Source: Owenia fusiformis
Lineage: Eukaryota > Annelida > Polychaeta > Sabellida > Oweniidae
Reading direction: 5' to 3'
Assembly: GCA_903813345.2 (NCBI GenBank)
Contig: CAIIXF020000011.1
Location: 36,304,166 to 36,368,165 of the forward strand
Length of the DNA stretch: 64,000 nucleotides
A model generated the notes under the pieces. It worked only from the letters and a program-made list of their open reading frames with translations, did not search any database and was not told where the DNA came from. This document shows positions 11,500 to 23,752 of the stretch, piece by piece (within the stretch, counting starts at the first letter, position 1; each line of letters opens with the position of its first letter). A program made the translations under genes and the position numbers.

Positions 11500-12211
11500 A
11501 TACATGTCCTACACTTTTCAGTGTCACAAAGTGCACAGATATATCTAAGATTATCAGTTGACGATTAGATAAATATTCTAGACAGTTAAAAAAGGTGAAA
11601 AATCAGTGACCTAATTTTTAATACTTTAACTCCAATAACAATTGGAACTTTTTGACTCAATTAGGAAGCCATCAGAATTTTTGAATATACAGAATAACCT
11701 ATGCTTTGATGTTTCAAAATTGTATCAATATCATCTACAACCTCAAAACTTTTCATGTTTTTAGGTTCCATTCATCAGATTAAATCCAACATGCAGCAAC
11801 AGAAATATGCCTGAGTATCCGCTGAGCTATCCTCAAAGAAGTTGATGACCTACATCTGTATCTAACATCAGGTATGATTTTGATCTATATTTATAAATTC
11901 CATGTACAGGTTGTCTGAAAAAGTTTTGTAGGTGTTTGCATCATCAAAAATATGATATATTCTTCAAATGAGTCAGCTGATAAGTTGCTAATAAACAAGG
12001 GTGTTTTTTTTACATTTTTGCAGACAAAAACAGTGAAATCACATTAAAAATACAATACTAGACTCTAGTTATTACAGCTGTGACGTATGGGCATGTTTTA
12101 ATCAATTATTTCCCCAAGTCTTTCAAGCAAAACAAGTATATCTTCCAATTTTCAGAAAACCTCCTCCTCATCATACAAATCTTCATCTATGTCAACTTCA
12201 TCCTCATTTAA
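11500..12211. other. no recognisable gene
   Basis: AT-rich sequence with no long frame or repeat partner that I can find in the window. It may hold the 3' flank of the decayed hAT transposase gene that follows. Confidence 0.3.
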
Positions 12212-12432
12212 TCATACATTTTCACTGTTTTGCTCTGTTTGTGCGAGGGGTCTCCTATCACAATCGAGCCACCATTTCATTACAGCTGATTGTGGGTCAA
12301 AATCTAACACTTCATCTGAATGTTCTTTAACTATTATGATATCATTAAGTGTTGTCTCATTAAGTCCTGTGTACCTCTTTGTTTTGGTTATCTTCAGGTT
12401 GGACAGACCACCTTCACATTCAGCTGTTGCCC
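12212..12432 (-). pseudogene. hAT transposase, C-terminal dimerisation region
   Basis: The minus frame gives ATAECEGGLSNLKITKTKR, then LNETTLNDIIIVKEHSDEV and DFDPQSAVMKWW. This matches the C-terminal hAT dimerisation region (small-residue ATAE motif, then the L-K-x-K stretch, then LN-x-L). The frame is cut exactly where the 1480-bp element begins at 12433 and resumes beyond it at 13913. Confidence 0.75.
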
Positions 12433-13912
12433 CAATTGAAAAAAGCCTATGGAAAATCATCTCCAATTATCACCTAACTTACTATTGATAATTAGTTGAA
12501 AGTTAGGTGTAAAAATTCACATGCAAATGAGCTAATTATCAACTTAATTAACGCTTAATTTGCAACTTAATTAACGATTAACTACCATCAATATGCAAAT
12601 GAGCTATTTACGTAAATTAGTTGAAAGTTAGTTGTAAGTTTGATGTAAGTTAATCTCTAATTATCACCTAACTTACTATTGATAATTAGTTGAAAGTTAG
12701 GTTTAAGTCAGATTTGTGACATCTCAAAAATGACTCGCTTCTTTTTTGCTTCTCTTCACTCGGAGATTTTTGCTTCATCTTGAACTATTTTGTGACGGAA
12801 TATTCATCTTAATTAGGATCTTTCAGAACAGACAACATTGAACTTGAACTATTGAAATTTCACAGCAAGAGGAGGGAAAACCCCATGATTCAATTGATGA
12901 CATATGATTTCCTCCTTCGCACACCTCCTTTTGTCGAAAACGTACCCTCCATCTTGGTTTTCAAAGTTTTCAAATTGACCTAGTTTTAAGCCAATCAACG
13001 ATCGACTCACTAAACCAATCAGCGACGATGTCATCTCAATACAGATTTACATTATAAGCGTATGTCATCTTTGAACAATGGGGTTTCTCCCCCTCTTTTT
13101 TAAAGCTATTCTATTTTGCAAATTTTTAAGATTCATGAAAAGCATGTGAAAACATCATTATTGCCATCAACAACTAAAATCAGAACACAAACATTAGATT
13201 ATAATGTTACATAATAAGGACGTAACAGATATAATCAAAAATATGTTTTGAAATGTCTTTGATCTAACAATCATTATTTAGAAGAGCACATTTGGATTAC
13301 TTGTGAAATATAGGTAACCCATGTTAGTACCTAAATTGCATTCTAGGATTAATATTATATGATCTGATTCAAAAAGATTTTTAAATTCATAAACATTTCA
13401 GACAGAAGTGTGAATAAGATTTAACATACATTGTATTCATGTTCTACATACCCTTATAATAATGTTGACCAAATTTCATGGTAGTATAGGCACCATTCAC
13501 GTTGTAATTCTCAATTTTATGAGAGAAATATCTCTCACATGTTTTCTTTTTCCACCATCTTGAAATTAAATTTAGGGGGTTTGTATTTCTAAATCATGGG
13601 CCTAATTTACTACTAATTATCACTATAATCATCCTATGTTAACTATCAACCAATAATCTACTTCAGAACAAAAACGTTTTAATTTACCACTTACTATCAC
13701 CCTCAAACATTTCATATCTTAATTATCAACTAAAAATCATAAATCAGCATTATTGTAAGTTAATTTACGTTGAACTTGCTACTGATAATTAGGCCATAAT
13801 TATCATTGATTTAATTAACGCTTAACTTTAATTCCAATTGCCAGCAGAATTGTTGATAATTAGTTGTAAATTAGTTGGTAATAAGTTGGTAATTAGTTTT
13901 ATTTTTCAATTG
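12433..13912 (+). mobile_element. 1480-bp element, left copy, inside hAT transposase
   Basis: It begins CAATTGAAAAAAGCC and ends TTTTTCAATTG, so the ends form an 11-bp inverted repeat. Subterminal regions are rich in TAATTAGTTGAAAGTTAG-like motifs at one end and TAGTTGGTAATAAG-like motifs at the other. An inverted copy of identical length lies at 15131-16610 and appears identical throughout; a 61-codon frame is the same in both (12849-13034 minus). No transposase is visible, and no clear target duplication is present at either copy. Confidence 0.8.
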
Positions 13913-13990
13913 GGTGGGATGGTTAGAATTAAGTCAATCATATCAAGTGCCTTTGGTAGTAAATATTGAATATTTCAGGCCAATTCAGCT
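13913..13990 (-). pseudogene. hAT transposase piece upstream of the insertion
   Basis: The minus frame reads QYLLPKALDMIDLILTIPP and stops at the border of the 1480-bp element; the C-terminal ATAECEGG piece resumes on its far side. Together these are the characteristic junction before the hAT C-terminal motif. A stop codon precedes QYLLP, so the relic was decayed, or this is an exon edge. Confidence 0.6.
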
Positions 13991-14094
13991 TCTGTACACC
14001 TTTCTTACATCTGAAAATAAACAATATACATGTATAAATTTACTCATATTTAGACTGTATGTCTATGTCAATAATATATTAATGTAGATGTAGA

Positions 14095-14215
14095 TAGAAA
14101 ACAGGCCCAGCTCTTGACAAGAATCAAACAGAAATGTTGATAATGGACTTTCATAAGTGTTTGACACAGTGGCCCACCAACGCCTCTCTGCTCCTGCTCA
14201 AAATTCTTTACTTGA
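14095..14215 (+). pseudogene. short fragment of non-LTR reverse transcriptase
   Basis: The plus frame reads QTEMLIMDFHK, then after frameshifts matches the F-D-T-V-x-H-Q-R-L block of LINE reverse transcriptases (the sequence has GACACAGTGGCCCACCAACG). Only some 30-40 codons are recognisable, with frame breaks. Assignment is tentative. Confidence 0.4.
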
Positions 14216-14424
14216 AATAGGATTTGGAACAATCTAGGATGTGGTCTTTGCTTAATTAAGACATTCAGAATGTTACAAACCTTATACCCGGGAGTTGCAC
14301 GACCACTTCTTGAGCCAGTATTTGTGAAGGGTGATAATAGACATTAACAATTTTAACACGGTAAAATTTACTGTCCGAAATACACAAAGTCATCGTCTCA
14401 TTCAAGAGGCAATCAAATCAATTG

Positions 14425-15130
14425 TCTTAATCCCGTTGGGGAGTCATCTTCTTCTTTTTAGAAGATTTCCCAGGCTGCAGTGAATTATTTTTCAGTGAAG
14501 ACTGGGATTTACAAAAGTTGGCCCAATGACCAACACCTCCACATTTCTGGCAACAGTTGGATGCTGCTGGACACTTCTGCTTAGAGTGAGGATCATTGCC
14601 ACATCAAAAGCACTTCAGATAAGATCTATTTGATCTTTTAGGACTTTTATGATCATGATATTTAGTGTGACGTTGATGATGTTTTTCAACTCTGGACACA
14701 TCAGCTCCTGTAGTTGTAGGACTGATTGGTTCTTCTGATTCCAATTGGGACTGTTGCTTTTTAACTTGTTCATTTAGTTTTGCTGATGTCTTTGCTTTGC
14801 TTAGGGTGAGTTCAGCATCCAATTGTAGCTTACTTCCTAGGCGTTTGTCTCAAATACCTACGACAAATAAGTTTGAATAACTGCGCACGCTCATAGATTA
14901 CATTGCGCCGCGCTATGAAATGTGTCTGGAACAAGTCCTTAACACACTCATAAGTAGGCCATGGATTAGGAACAGGATCTACACTGGGAAGTGGTGGAAT
15001 TGTAAAACTGTTATATATATCCTCTGCCCTTTCTCCCATACAATAGATCAAAGTATCAATCTGTATGGATGATGATTTCTCAGTTAAACCACTGGCTGAT
15101 CGAAACCTTTCAAACCTCCTTATCCATGCC
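14425..15130 (-). pseudogene. Ty3/gypsy-type gag with two zinc knuckles
   Basis: Reading the minus strand from 15130: WIRRFERFRSASGLTEK, LIYCMGERAEDIYNSF, then FIARRNVIYERAQLF, a break near 14825, a linker, and two CX2CX4HX4C zinc knuckles close to the C-terminus (14450-14625). The second, CQKCGGVGHWANFC, is intact; in the first a TGA stop sits between its first two cysteines. A TAA ends the frame near 14425. This is the capsid-nucleocapsid layout of Ty3/gypsy gag. The N-terminal part lies beyond the right 1480-bp element at 16611. Confidence 0.8.
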
Positions 15131-16610
15131 CAATTGAAAAATAAAACTAATTACCAACTTATTACCAACTAATTTACAACTAATTATCAACAATTCTGCT
15201 GGCAATTGGAATTAAAGTTAAGCGTTAATTAAATCAATGATAATTATGGCCTAATTATCAGTAGCAAGTTCAACGTAAATTAACTTACAATAATGCTGAT
15301 TTATGATTTTTAGTTGATAATTAAGATATGAAATGTTTGAGGGTGATAGTAAGTGGTAAATTAAAACGTTTTTGTTCTGAAGTAGATTATTGGTTGATAG
15401 TTAACATAGGATGATTATAGTGATAATTAGTAGTAAATTAGGCCCATGATTTAGAAATACAAACCCCCTAAATTTAATTTCAAGATGGTGGAAAAAGAAA
15501 ACATGTGAGAGATATTTCTCTCATAAAATTGAGAATTACAACGTGAATGGTGCCTATACTACCATGAAATTTGGTCAACATTATTATAAGGGTATGTAGA
15601 ACATGAATACAATGTATGTTAAATCTTATTCACACTTCTGTCTGAAATGTTTATGAATTTAAAAATCTTTTTGAATCAGATCATATAATATTAATCCTAG
15701 AATGCAATTTAGGTACTAACATGGGTTACCTATATTTCACAAGTAATCCAAATGTGCTCTTCTAAATAATGATTGTTAGATCAAAGACATTTCAAAACAT
15801 ATTTTTGATTATATCTGTTACGTCCTTATTATGTAACATTATAATCTAATGTTTGTGTTCTGATTTTAGTTGTTGATGGCAATAATGATGTTTTCACATG
15901 CTTTTCATGAATCTTAAAAATTTGCAAAATAGAATAGCTTTAAAAAAGAGGGGGAGAAACCCCATTGTTCAAAGATGACATACGCTTATAATGTAAATCT
16001 GTATTGAGATGACATCGTCGCTGATTGGTTTAGTGAGTCGATCGTTGATTGGCTTAAAACTAGGTCAATTTGAAAACTTTGAAAACCAAGATGGAGGGTA
16101 CGTTTTCGACAAAAGGAGGTGTGCGAAGGAGGAAATCATATGTCATCAATTGAATCATGGGGTTTTCCCTCCTCTTGCTGTGAAATTTCAATAGTTCAAG
16201 TTCAATGTTGTCTGTTCTGAAAGATCCTAATTAAGATGAATATTCCGTCACAAAATAGTTCAAGATGAAGCAAAAATCTCCGAGTGAAGAGAAGCAAAAA
16301 AGAAGCGAGTCATTTTTGAGATGTCACAAATCTGACTTAAACCTAACTTTCAACTAATTATCAATAGTAAGTTAGGTGATAATTAGAGATTAACTTACAT
16401 CAAACTTACAACTAACTTTCAACTAATTTACGTAAATAGCTCATTTGCATATTGATGGTAGTTAATCGTTAATTAAGTTGCAAATTAAGCGTTAATTAAG
16501 TTGATAATTAGCTCATTTGCATGTGAATTTTTACACCTAACTTTCAACTAATTATCAATAGTAAGTTAGGTGATAATTGGAGATGATTTTCCATAGGCTT
16601 TTTTCAATTG
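15131..16610 (-). mobile_element. 1480-bp element, right copy (inverted), inside gag
   Basis: This is the reverse complement of 12433-13912, with the same CAATTG ends and length. It interrupts the gag frame: EEWES is read on its right side (minus, from 16640) and AWIRRFERF on its left. With the left copy it forms a 1480-bp palindrome arm pair around 1218 bp. Confidence 0.8.
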
Positions 16611-16680
16611 GGTGACTCCCATTCCTCGCTTTTAAATGTTAAGTTTGCAGGTAGTGTAATTTAAATAGGGTAGCCATTTT
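16611..16680 (-). pseudogene. N-terminal piece of the gypsy-type gag
   Basis: The minus frame reads LPANLTFKSEEWES and runs straight into the right 1480-bp element; the motif EEW followed by WIRRFERFR beyond the insertion is the usual start of the gag capsid domain in this family. No start codon is identifiable. Confidence 0.55.
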
Positions 16681-17027
16681 GCAGATATGCAGTATAAGTC
16701 AATAATAGAGTACCCTGTGTATAATATTCAGTATAATTAAGATTCAATCCAACAAATACACATATGATGCAGTGTCAATCCTGTGTATACATGGTATACA
16801 TACAAATCAAGTCTATCCAGGCAATATTGAAATCCAGTTTGAGAATAACAAATGTCACAATCGGTATTACAAAGTCACAGTTGGTGTCAATCTCCATGAA
16901 TATACAGTATGATGTAGATTTATGCTTACATTTCATAAAGTTCAGCTTTAAATTATGTTGAACAATTCCACAGTAGGCTATCACTCCGTGAATATAATCC
17001 AATTTGTTTAACTTCAAAATCAATCCT

Positions 17028-17965
17028 CCAGGAATAGTCTATACCGATCCTGAAATTTGAACTGTTTCGAGGAATAGCTGATCTACAGCTCCTGTGATTG
17101 GAACAGTTATGAGGAATATACCAATCCTTAGTGCAGGAATATACAGATCCTGTGATTGGAACAGTTATGAGGAATATACCAATCCTTAGTGCAGGAATAT
17201 ACAGATCCTGTGATTTGAACAGTTATAAGGAATATGCCAATCCTCTAGTCCAGGAATATACAGATCCTATGATTTGAACAGTTGTGAGGAATATACCAAT
17301 CTTCTAGTCCAGGAATATACAGATCCTGTGATTTGAACAGTTATTAGGAATATGCCAATCCTCTAGTCCAGGAATATACAGATCCTGTGATTGGAACAGT
17401 TATGAGGAATATACCAATCTTCTAGTCCAGGAATATACAGATCCTGTGATTTGAACAGTTATTAGGAAAATGCCAATCCTCTAGTCCAGGAATATACAGA
17501 TCCTGTGATTTGAACAGTTATGAGGAATATACCAATCCTCTAGTCCAGGAATATACAGATCCTGTGATTGGAACAGTTATGAGGAATAAACCAATCCTCA
17601 GTGCAGGAATATACAGATCCTGTGATTTGAACAGTTATGAGAAATATACCAATCCTCAGTGCAGGAATATACAGATCCTGTGATTTGAACAGTTATGAGG
17701 AATATACCAATCCTCTAGTCCAGGAATATACAGATCCTGTGATTAGAACAGTTATGAGGAATAAAACCAATCCTCAGTGCAGGAATATACAGATCCTGTG
17801 ATTTGAACAGTTATGAGAAATATACCAATCCTCAGTGCAGGAATATACAGATCCTGTGATTTGAACAGTTATGAGAAATATACCAATCCTCAGTGCAGGA
17901 ATATACAGATCCTGTGCTTCGAACAGGTTTGAGGAATATACTGATCCTCATTGCAGGAATATACA
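17028..17965. repeat. minisatellite, 57-59-bp units, ~16 copies
   Basis: The unit contains GGAATATACAGATCCTGTGA, TTTGAACAGTTATGAGG and AATATACCAATCCTCTAG. Two variants alternate: CTCTAGTCCA (59 bp) and CTCAGTGCA (57 bp). The array ends about 120 bp before the assembly gap, which may reflect collapse of a longer array. Confidence 0.85.
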
Positions 17966-18088
17966 GCCTCGCCTCATCTAAAGGTGGCGTAATTGAACGG
18001 CGTGCTCGGAAATATCCTTGAGTCGGCTAAACTTTACCCCAATTTATTGGCACATCCTAGCGATTCCTGATTTAGTATCAATCTCCTA

Positions 18089-18588
18089 NNNNNNNNNNNN
18101 NNNNNNNNNNNNNNNNNNNNNNNNNNNNNNNNNNNNNNNNNNNNNNNNNNNNNNNNNNNNNNNNNNNNNNNNNNNNNNNNNNNNNNNNNNNNNNNNNNNN
18201 NNNNNNNNNNNNNNNNNNNNNNNNNNNNNNNNNNNNNNNNNNNNNNNNNNNNNNNNNNNNNNNNNNNNNNNNNNNNNNNNNNNNNNNNNNNNNNNNNNNN
18301 NNNNNNNNNNNNNNNNNNNNNNNNNNNNNNNNNNNNNNNNNNNNNNNNNNNNNNNNNNNNNNNNNNNNNNNNNNNNNNNNNNNNNNNNNNNNNNNNNNNN
18401 NNNNNNNNNNNNNNNNNNNNNNNNNNNNNNNNNNNNNNNNNNNNNNNNNNNNNNNNNNNNNNNNNNNNNNNNNNNNNNNNNNNNNNNNNNNNNNNNNNNN
18501 NNNNNNNNNNNNNNNNNNNNNNNNNNNNNNNNNNNNNNNNNNNNNNNNNNNNNNNNNNNNNNNNNNNNNNNNNNNNNNNNNNNNNNNN
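18089..18588. other. assembly gap, exactly 500 N
   Basis: A run of 500 N, a conventional placeholder length, so the true distance is unknown. Open frames drawn across it are meaningless. Confidence 0.98.
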
Positions 18589-18673
18589 AATTCGAAACGT
18601 TTCCTCGAAATTTGACGAAGCAATTCCCTCTAATTTCTAACGAATGATAAAGATATGGACATTGAAAGGTATC

Positions 18674-18888
18674 TAATTCAAAACTCTACCTCTATCTTAA
18701 TCTAGGACGGCTAACAGTGTAGTAATTTAGCTTAACTCCCTCATGCCTGAAATTTTTGGGGAAAATGGAAAGAAATGAAAATCAAAACTCTACCTCTATC
18801 TTTATCTAGGATGGCTAACAGTGTAGTAATTTAGCTTAACTCCCTCATGCCTGAAATTTTTGGGGAAAATGGAAAGAAATGAAAAACT
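18674..18888. repeat. tandem duplication of a ~106-bp unit
   Basis: The block AAAACTCTACCTCTATCTT through ATGGAAAGAAATGAAA occurs twice in a row with few differences, just right of the assembly gap. Confidence 0.8.
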
Positions 18889-19040
18889 AAAATGTAAATG
18901 AATCTAGAAGCAAGAAAAGGAAGCAACACCCAACAAGTTATATATCATTTTACTTTACGTTTTTTGAAAAAAAATGTGGATATGCAAATGAGATAGCGCA
19001 GTTAGATTTTTTTCAAAATGGAATTATTTTAGCATTTAAT

Positions 19041-19740
19041 TTTTTATTGAGACTTCAATTTAAAAATCTGAAAACGCAGAATTATAGTTCTTTTTATGCT
19101 GATTCCAGTGGTATTTGTGTCATGACATAACTCCTACAAATAATTTTTTTAGAGCTTCGAGACTGCAAATTCTCGGAAAATCCCTATGACTTTAACATGG
19201 GATTTTATCGTTTTCGATATTTTTTTGCGACATGTCAGATTGAAGTGCCTCTAACTTTGCTCAGAGTCATCAGATTCAAACAATGTTTTTTAAATGTTCC
19301 TACTGGTCCATACTTTTAGAAAATGCATTATTCCTGCAGTTTTATTGAAATGAGGCCCCTGGAGACCCCTTAGAATAGCAATAAAGCAAAATGGATCATA
19401 TATTTACTCCAAGGGACCCCTGATGATCAAAATGCATGATTTATCAATTTATTTAATCTTGAAGTCTGTACAAACATTTAAAAAAAAAGTTCATGACTTT
19501 TCGTTAAGTATTTACAAAGTTACAGTGATCCAAAGCCGGTGACCGCGCAAAAAATTGCGAAAACGATAAAATCCCATGTTAAATCGCCATAGGGATTTTC
19601 CTGGAATTTTCAGTCTCTAGGCTCCAAAAAATTTATTTGTAGGAGTTATGTCATGACAAAAATTCCACTGGAATCAGCATAAAAAGATCTATAATTCTGC
19701 GTTTTTCAGATTTTTAAATTGAAGTCTCAATTAAAAATTA
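19041..19740. repeat. inverted repeat with ~190-bp arms
   Basis: Arm 19041-19230 pairs with 19545-19740; shared blocks include CGATAAAATCCCATGTTAAA, TAGGAGTTATGTCATGAC and GATTCCAGTGG. An inner block (19311-19355) has a further inverted partner just outside the right arm (19787-19826), so two foldback units overlap. Probably a non-autonomous element; no coding region. Confidence 0.65.
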
Positions 19741-19852
19741 CATATTCACTTTTTTTTCAAAAAACATAAAGTATGGGTATAGCCCTTCAATAAAACTGTA
19801 AGAATAATGCATTTTCTAAAAGTATATATTTTGTTCAACTTCACTTTTACAG

Positions 19853-19955
19853 TGCTTCCGCAGGCCTAAGCCACACCAATTTCATCACTAAACTGTGCCC
19901 TCTGTAATAATGTTCATATCGAGGCATATAGATTGGCTTAGGCCTGAGGAAGCAA
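19853..19955. repeat. short inverted repeat
   Basis: GCTTCCGCAGGCCTAAGCC at 19854 pairs with GGCTTAGGCCTGAGGAAGC ending at 19954, with a loop of about 60 nt. The frame of 66 codons here is not supported as a gene. Confidence 0.6.
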
Positions 19956-20216
19956 TGAACCGTTAAAATATATAAGCAACCTCGATACAACAAGGAAGTG
20001 AAAAACACACAGCATGGTATAAAAAAGCAGGTCACATTTGATTGCATCCAATTGATATACGATTAGAGTGCCTCTAAACTATAAGGCATGAATAAATCTT
20101 GATATTGTTAGAATATTGAATGTGTGTTTTGCTTTATATTACAAGCCAATGAGGTGTGTAGAATCACGCCCAGTGATCGTACAAAATGGATGGAGGGGGA
20201 GTAGGCGATTTCTGCA

Positions 20217-20470
20217 AGAAAACTCAACAAAGGAGAACCCCCGATAAGGAGAGCTTTTTAGAAGGACATTGCTTTTTTATTCTGGATGTGATCATCATGG
20301 AAGTTTAACACTACATCAGAGATGATCTTAAATATTAGGTGATCTTAGATATTCCCAAAAACAACTTGTGTGATATAAAAATTGCTTTTTTAAGAACATT
20401 TTTTTTGCAAGGCAATGAACTCGTTTTTTAAGGTTAGACCCTTTATTTGTGCTTAAAATCCGTGTATGGC
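20217..20470. repeat. diverged direct repeat (partner at 22110-22330)
   Basis: AAAGGAGAACCCCCGATAAG followed by GAGA, CTTTTT, GAAGGACA and TGATCATCATG occurs here and at 22110. The two copies flank mariner copy A, so the mariner pair landed next to an older duplicated segment. Confidence 0.55.
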
Positions 20471-20501
20471 CTGATGGGATAAGAACAAAGTGTCACAGTT
20501 G

Positions 20502-21600
20502 TACGAGGGGTGATCAATAAGTAATGGACGCTTTTTTACACAGATGCTGTTTATAGACCAATCCCTTCGATTTTCTTACCAGTGATTCATCATTCAATTA
20601 TCTATCAACTCTGAAGATTTGAAGACATTATATATATTACATGTTGATATATCCTTATTTCCGTGAAGGAGGTACAGGTACCCCGGGACCGACATTTACG
20701 TCACATATTCTGAGGCTATTTAAGATTGTTTAACATGCAATGCAGTTGAATGCAGGCTGAATAAAACGAACCATTATGGTCATGAATTATCCCATTTTGT
20801 TATGCCATAGTTGATTTTGAATATTTTATCATCACTAGGTGGTATTCATGCCACATTCATTCCACAGGCCCCTCTAAATAGGTTCCATCAAGTGCTACAT
20901 CTACACAATCCTTCATCCTCTTAACTCAAGATTGTGAGACAAGGCTGAATCAATTCTCTAACATGGTAGCAAGATGCAGTTGCAGGGGTTGTTTTATTTC
21001 ATCAATGTCAATAAACGTCCATTCCATGCGTCCATTCTCTATAGGAATAAGTAGTATAGAAATAAACAAGTCACATGTGAGCAGATCTGGACAATATGGT
21101 GCATTGGCCAAGGGCTCAATTTTGAGGTCCAGGGATATTGTTTTCTGAACTTTTTGAGACCTGTGGGCAGGTGCATTGTCCATATGGGGTAGGGTGTTCC
21201 CTTCTCTCACCACCCCCTTCTTCCACAATGCTTTCTCAAATTGACCTGCAAACCCCTTCCATACAACACTCTGACATTACAATACTTTCTGTTTATGTGT
21301 TACAAGTCAGCAAAAAATTTTAAACAACACAACATGTGTTGCATATAAAACGTTCAAATGTAACTGAAATTTACCAAACTGGCTAAAAACTGAATATGTG
21401 ACGTAAATGTCGGTCCCGGGGTACCTGTACCTCCTTCACGGAAATAAAGATATATCAATATGTATTATATATTTTGTCTTCAAATCTTCAGAATTGATAG
21501 ATAATTGAATGATGTATCACTGGTAGGAAAATCAAAGGGATTGGTCTATAAAAAGTATCTGTGTAAAAAAGCGTCCATTACTTATTGATCACCCCTCGTA
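20502..21600 (-). mobile_element. mariner element, copy A (decayed transposase on minus strand)
   Basis: TA is present at both ends (20502-20503, 21599-21600). Ends CGAGGGGTGATCAATAAGTA in inverted orientation extend to about 205-bp terminal inverted repeats reaching ACGTCACATATTC. The minus frame 21228-20950 has MDNAPAHRSQKVQ and later YCPDLLTCDLF, the second and third acidic positions of the mariner DD34D catalytic domain (the usual SPDLAPCDF is altered). The N-terminal two thirds of the transposase is missing, so the copy is non-autonomous. Confidence 0.85.
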
Positions 21601-22541
21601 TAATCCTAATCTAATTTTCAAGGATTATCTATGGATTAACACCCAGGTATTGTTATTTTTGAAATTTCAGAGGGCCGGGAATCATTATATTACAATCACT
21701 TTTGAATAATATTAATATAAATATAAAAATATTAAATTATTAATGCTGTTTTAAATACTGTAAAAACATATAATTCCCCCCTCCATCCACTCCCCCCTCC
21801 ATCCAATATTAATTTATTTCGATTTTTTTTATACAGTAACGCATGGAAACTAACTTTAAAAAGTGAGCAATTTCATTAGTGTTGTGATAATAACGTTCCT
21901 TATTACGGGTCGAGGAGACCATTGTTTCCTGATTTATAGCAAAAACATTGACTTTTGCAAGTTGGTGATGATGCACCTTTTTTAATAGATTTCATATCTT
22001 AGAAGCGTATCAGTTCAAAAAAAATACTAGAAGACCTACATATTTTTTCATGCACTGCGCCTATTTATTTGGCATTTCAGTTGTAACTTTTCTCTAGAAA
22101 AATAAATCTTCCAAAGGAGAACCCCCGATAAGGAGACCTTTTTTGAAGGACACAACTATTTCATTCTGGAAGTGATCATCATGAAATTTAATATACTTTT
22201 AGAAATGAGGTGAATTTATACATCCTGATATATTTTCTTCGAATTATTAGAACTTGTGTTTGTAGAATGTTTTTTGTGAAGCGATAAAATTCAATTTTCC
22301 ATATTTAACCGTTACATTTTGCTTAAAATCAATAACTTTCCCATTACTGTGCGAGCAAAATAGTCTTAGTTTTCGTAAAGAAATCAATGGGCGCTCCACC
22401 AGAAATATATTTTAAGAATTTTTTACGAATTAGTTGCATTATTCCGTCATTCTCATGAGTGGAAAAGGTCTCAAAAACATATTTCTAGAGAAGCGCATTG
22501 ATTTATTTTTATTTTCTAAGAGTTCAGATAAAAAGGTATCT
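21601..22541. other. spacer between the two mariner copies
   Basis: Contains the second diverged direct repeat (22110-22330) and CCCCCCTCCATCCA tracts at about 21776-21810; otherwise no feature seen. Confidence 0.5.
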
Positions 22542-23640
22542 TACGAGGGGTGATCAATAAGTAATGGACGCTTTTTTACACAGATACTTTTTATAGACCA
22601 ATCCCTTTGATTTTCCTACCAGTGATACATCATTCAATTATCTATCAATTCTGAAGATTTGAAGACAAAATATATAATACATATTGATATATCTTTATTT
22701 CCGTGAAGGAGGTACAGGTACCCCGGGACCGACATTTACGTCACATATTCAGTTTTTAGCCAGTTTGGTAAATTTCAGTTACATTTGAACGTTTTATATG
22801 CAACACATGTTGTGTTGTTTAAAATTTTTTGCTGACTTGTAACACATAAACAGAAAGTATTGTAATGTCAGAGTGTTGTATGGAAGGGGTTTGCAGGTCA
22901 ATTTGAGAAAGCATTGTGGAAGAAGGGGGTGGTGAGAGAAGGGAACACCCTACCCCATATGGACAATGCACCTGCCCACAGGTCTCAAAAAGTTCAGAAA
23001 ACAATATCCCTGGACCTCAAAATTGAGCCCTTGGCCAATGCACCATATTGTCCAGATCTGCTCACATGTGACTTGTTTATTTCTATACTACTTATTCCTA
23101 TAGAGAATGGACGCATGGAATGGACGTTTATTGACATTGATGAAATAAAACAACCCCTGCAACTGCATCTTGCTACCATGTTAGAGAATTGATTCAGCCT
23201 TGTCTCACAATCTTGAGTTAAGAGGATGAAGAATTGTGTACATGTAGCACTTGATGGAACCTATTTAGAGGGGCCTGTGGAATGAATGTGGCATGAATAC
23301 CACCTAGTGATGATAAAATATTCAAAATCAACTATGGCATAACAAAATGGGATAATTCATGACCATAATGGTTCGTTTTATTCAGCCTGCATTCAACTGC
23401 ATTGCATGTTAAACAATCTTAAATAGCCTCAGAATATGTGACGTAAATGTCGGTCCCGGGGTACCTGTACCTCCTTCACGGAAATAAGGATATATCAACA
23501 TGTAATATATATAATGTCTTCAAATCTTCAGAGTTGATAGATAATTGAATGATGAATCACTGGTAAGAAAATCGAAGGGATTGGTCTATAAACAGCATCT
23601 GTGTAAAAAAGCGTCCATTACTTATTGATCACCCCTCGTA
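22542..23640 (+). mobile_element. mariner element, copy B (inverted relative to A)
   Basis: TA flanks at 22542-22543 and 23639-23640; 1099 bp, the same length as copy A and its near-exact reverse complement. The 92-codon transposase remnant (22914-23192) has the same sequence as in copy A, including the same internal truncation, so one is a recent copy of the other or both came from one source element. Confidence 0.85.
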
Positions 23641-23752
23641 TGCTGCATTCATATGTCAAAATACTCTTTCATGTTCAGTCCTTGTTTTGACATTACATAT
23701 AGCAGTTATTGCCTTCTTAAGGTCAGAAATTGTCTGAGGATTGTTTTTACAT

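Noticed and set aside
12849-16194. Two identical 61-codon frames (12849-13034 minus, 16009-16194 plus) as a conserved small protein
   Set aside because: They are identical only because the two 1480-bp elements are copies; no motif or start context supports coding.
18018-18647. Open frames of 181-209 codons across the N run
   Set aside because: Nearly all residues are undefined; the frame spans an assembly gap.
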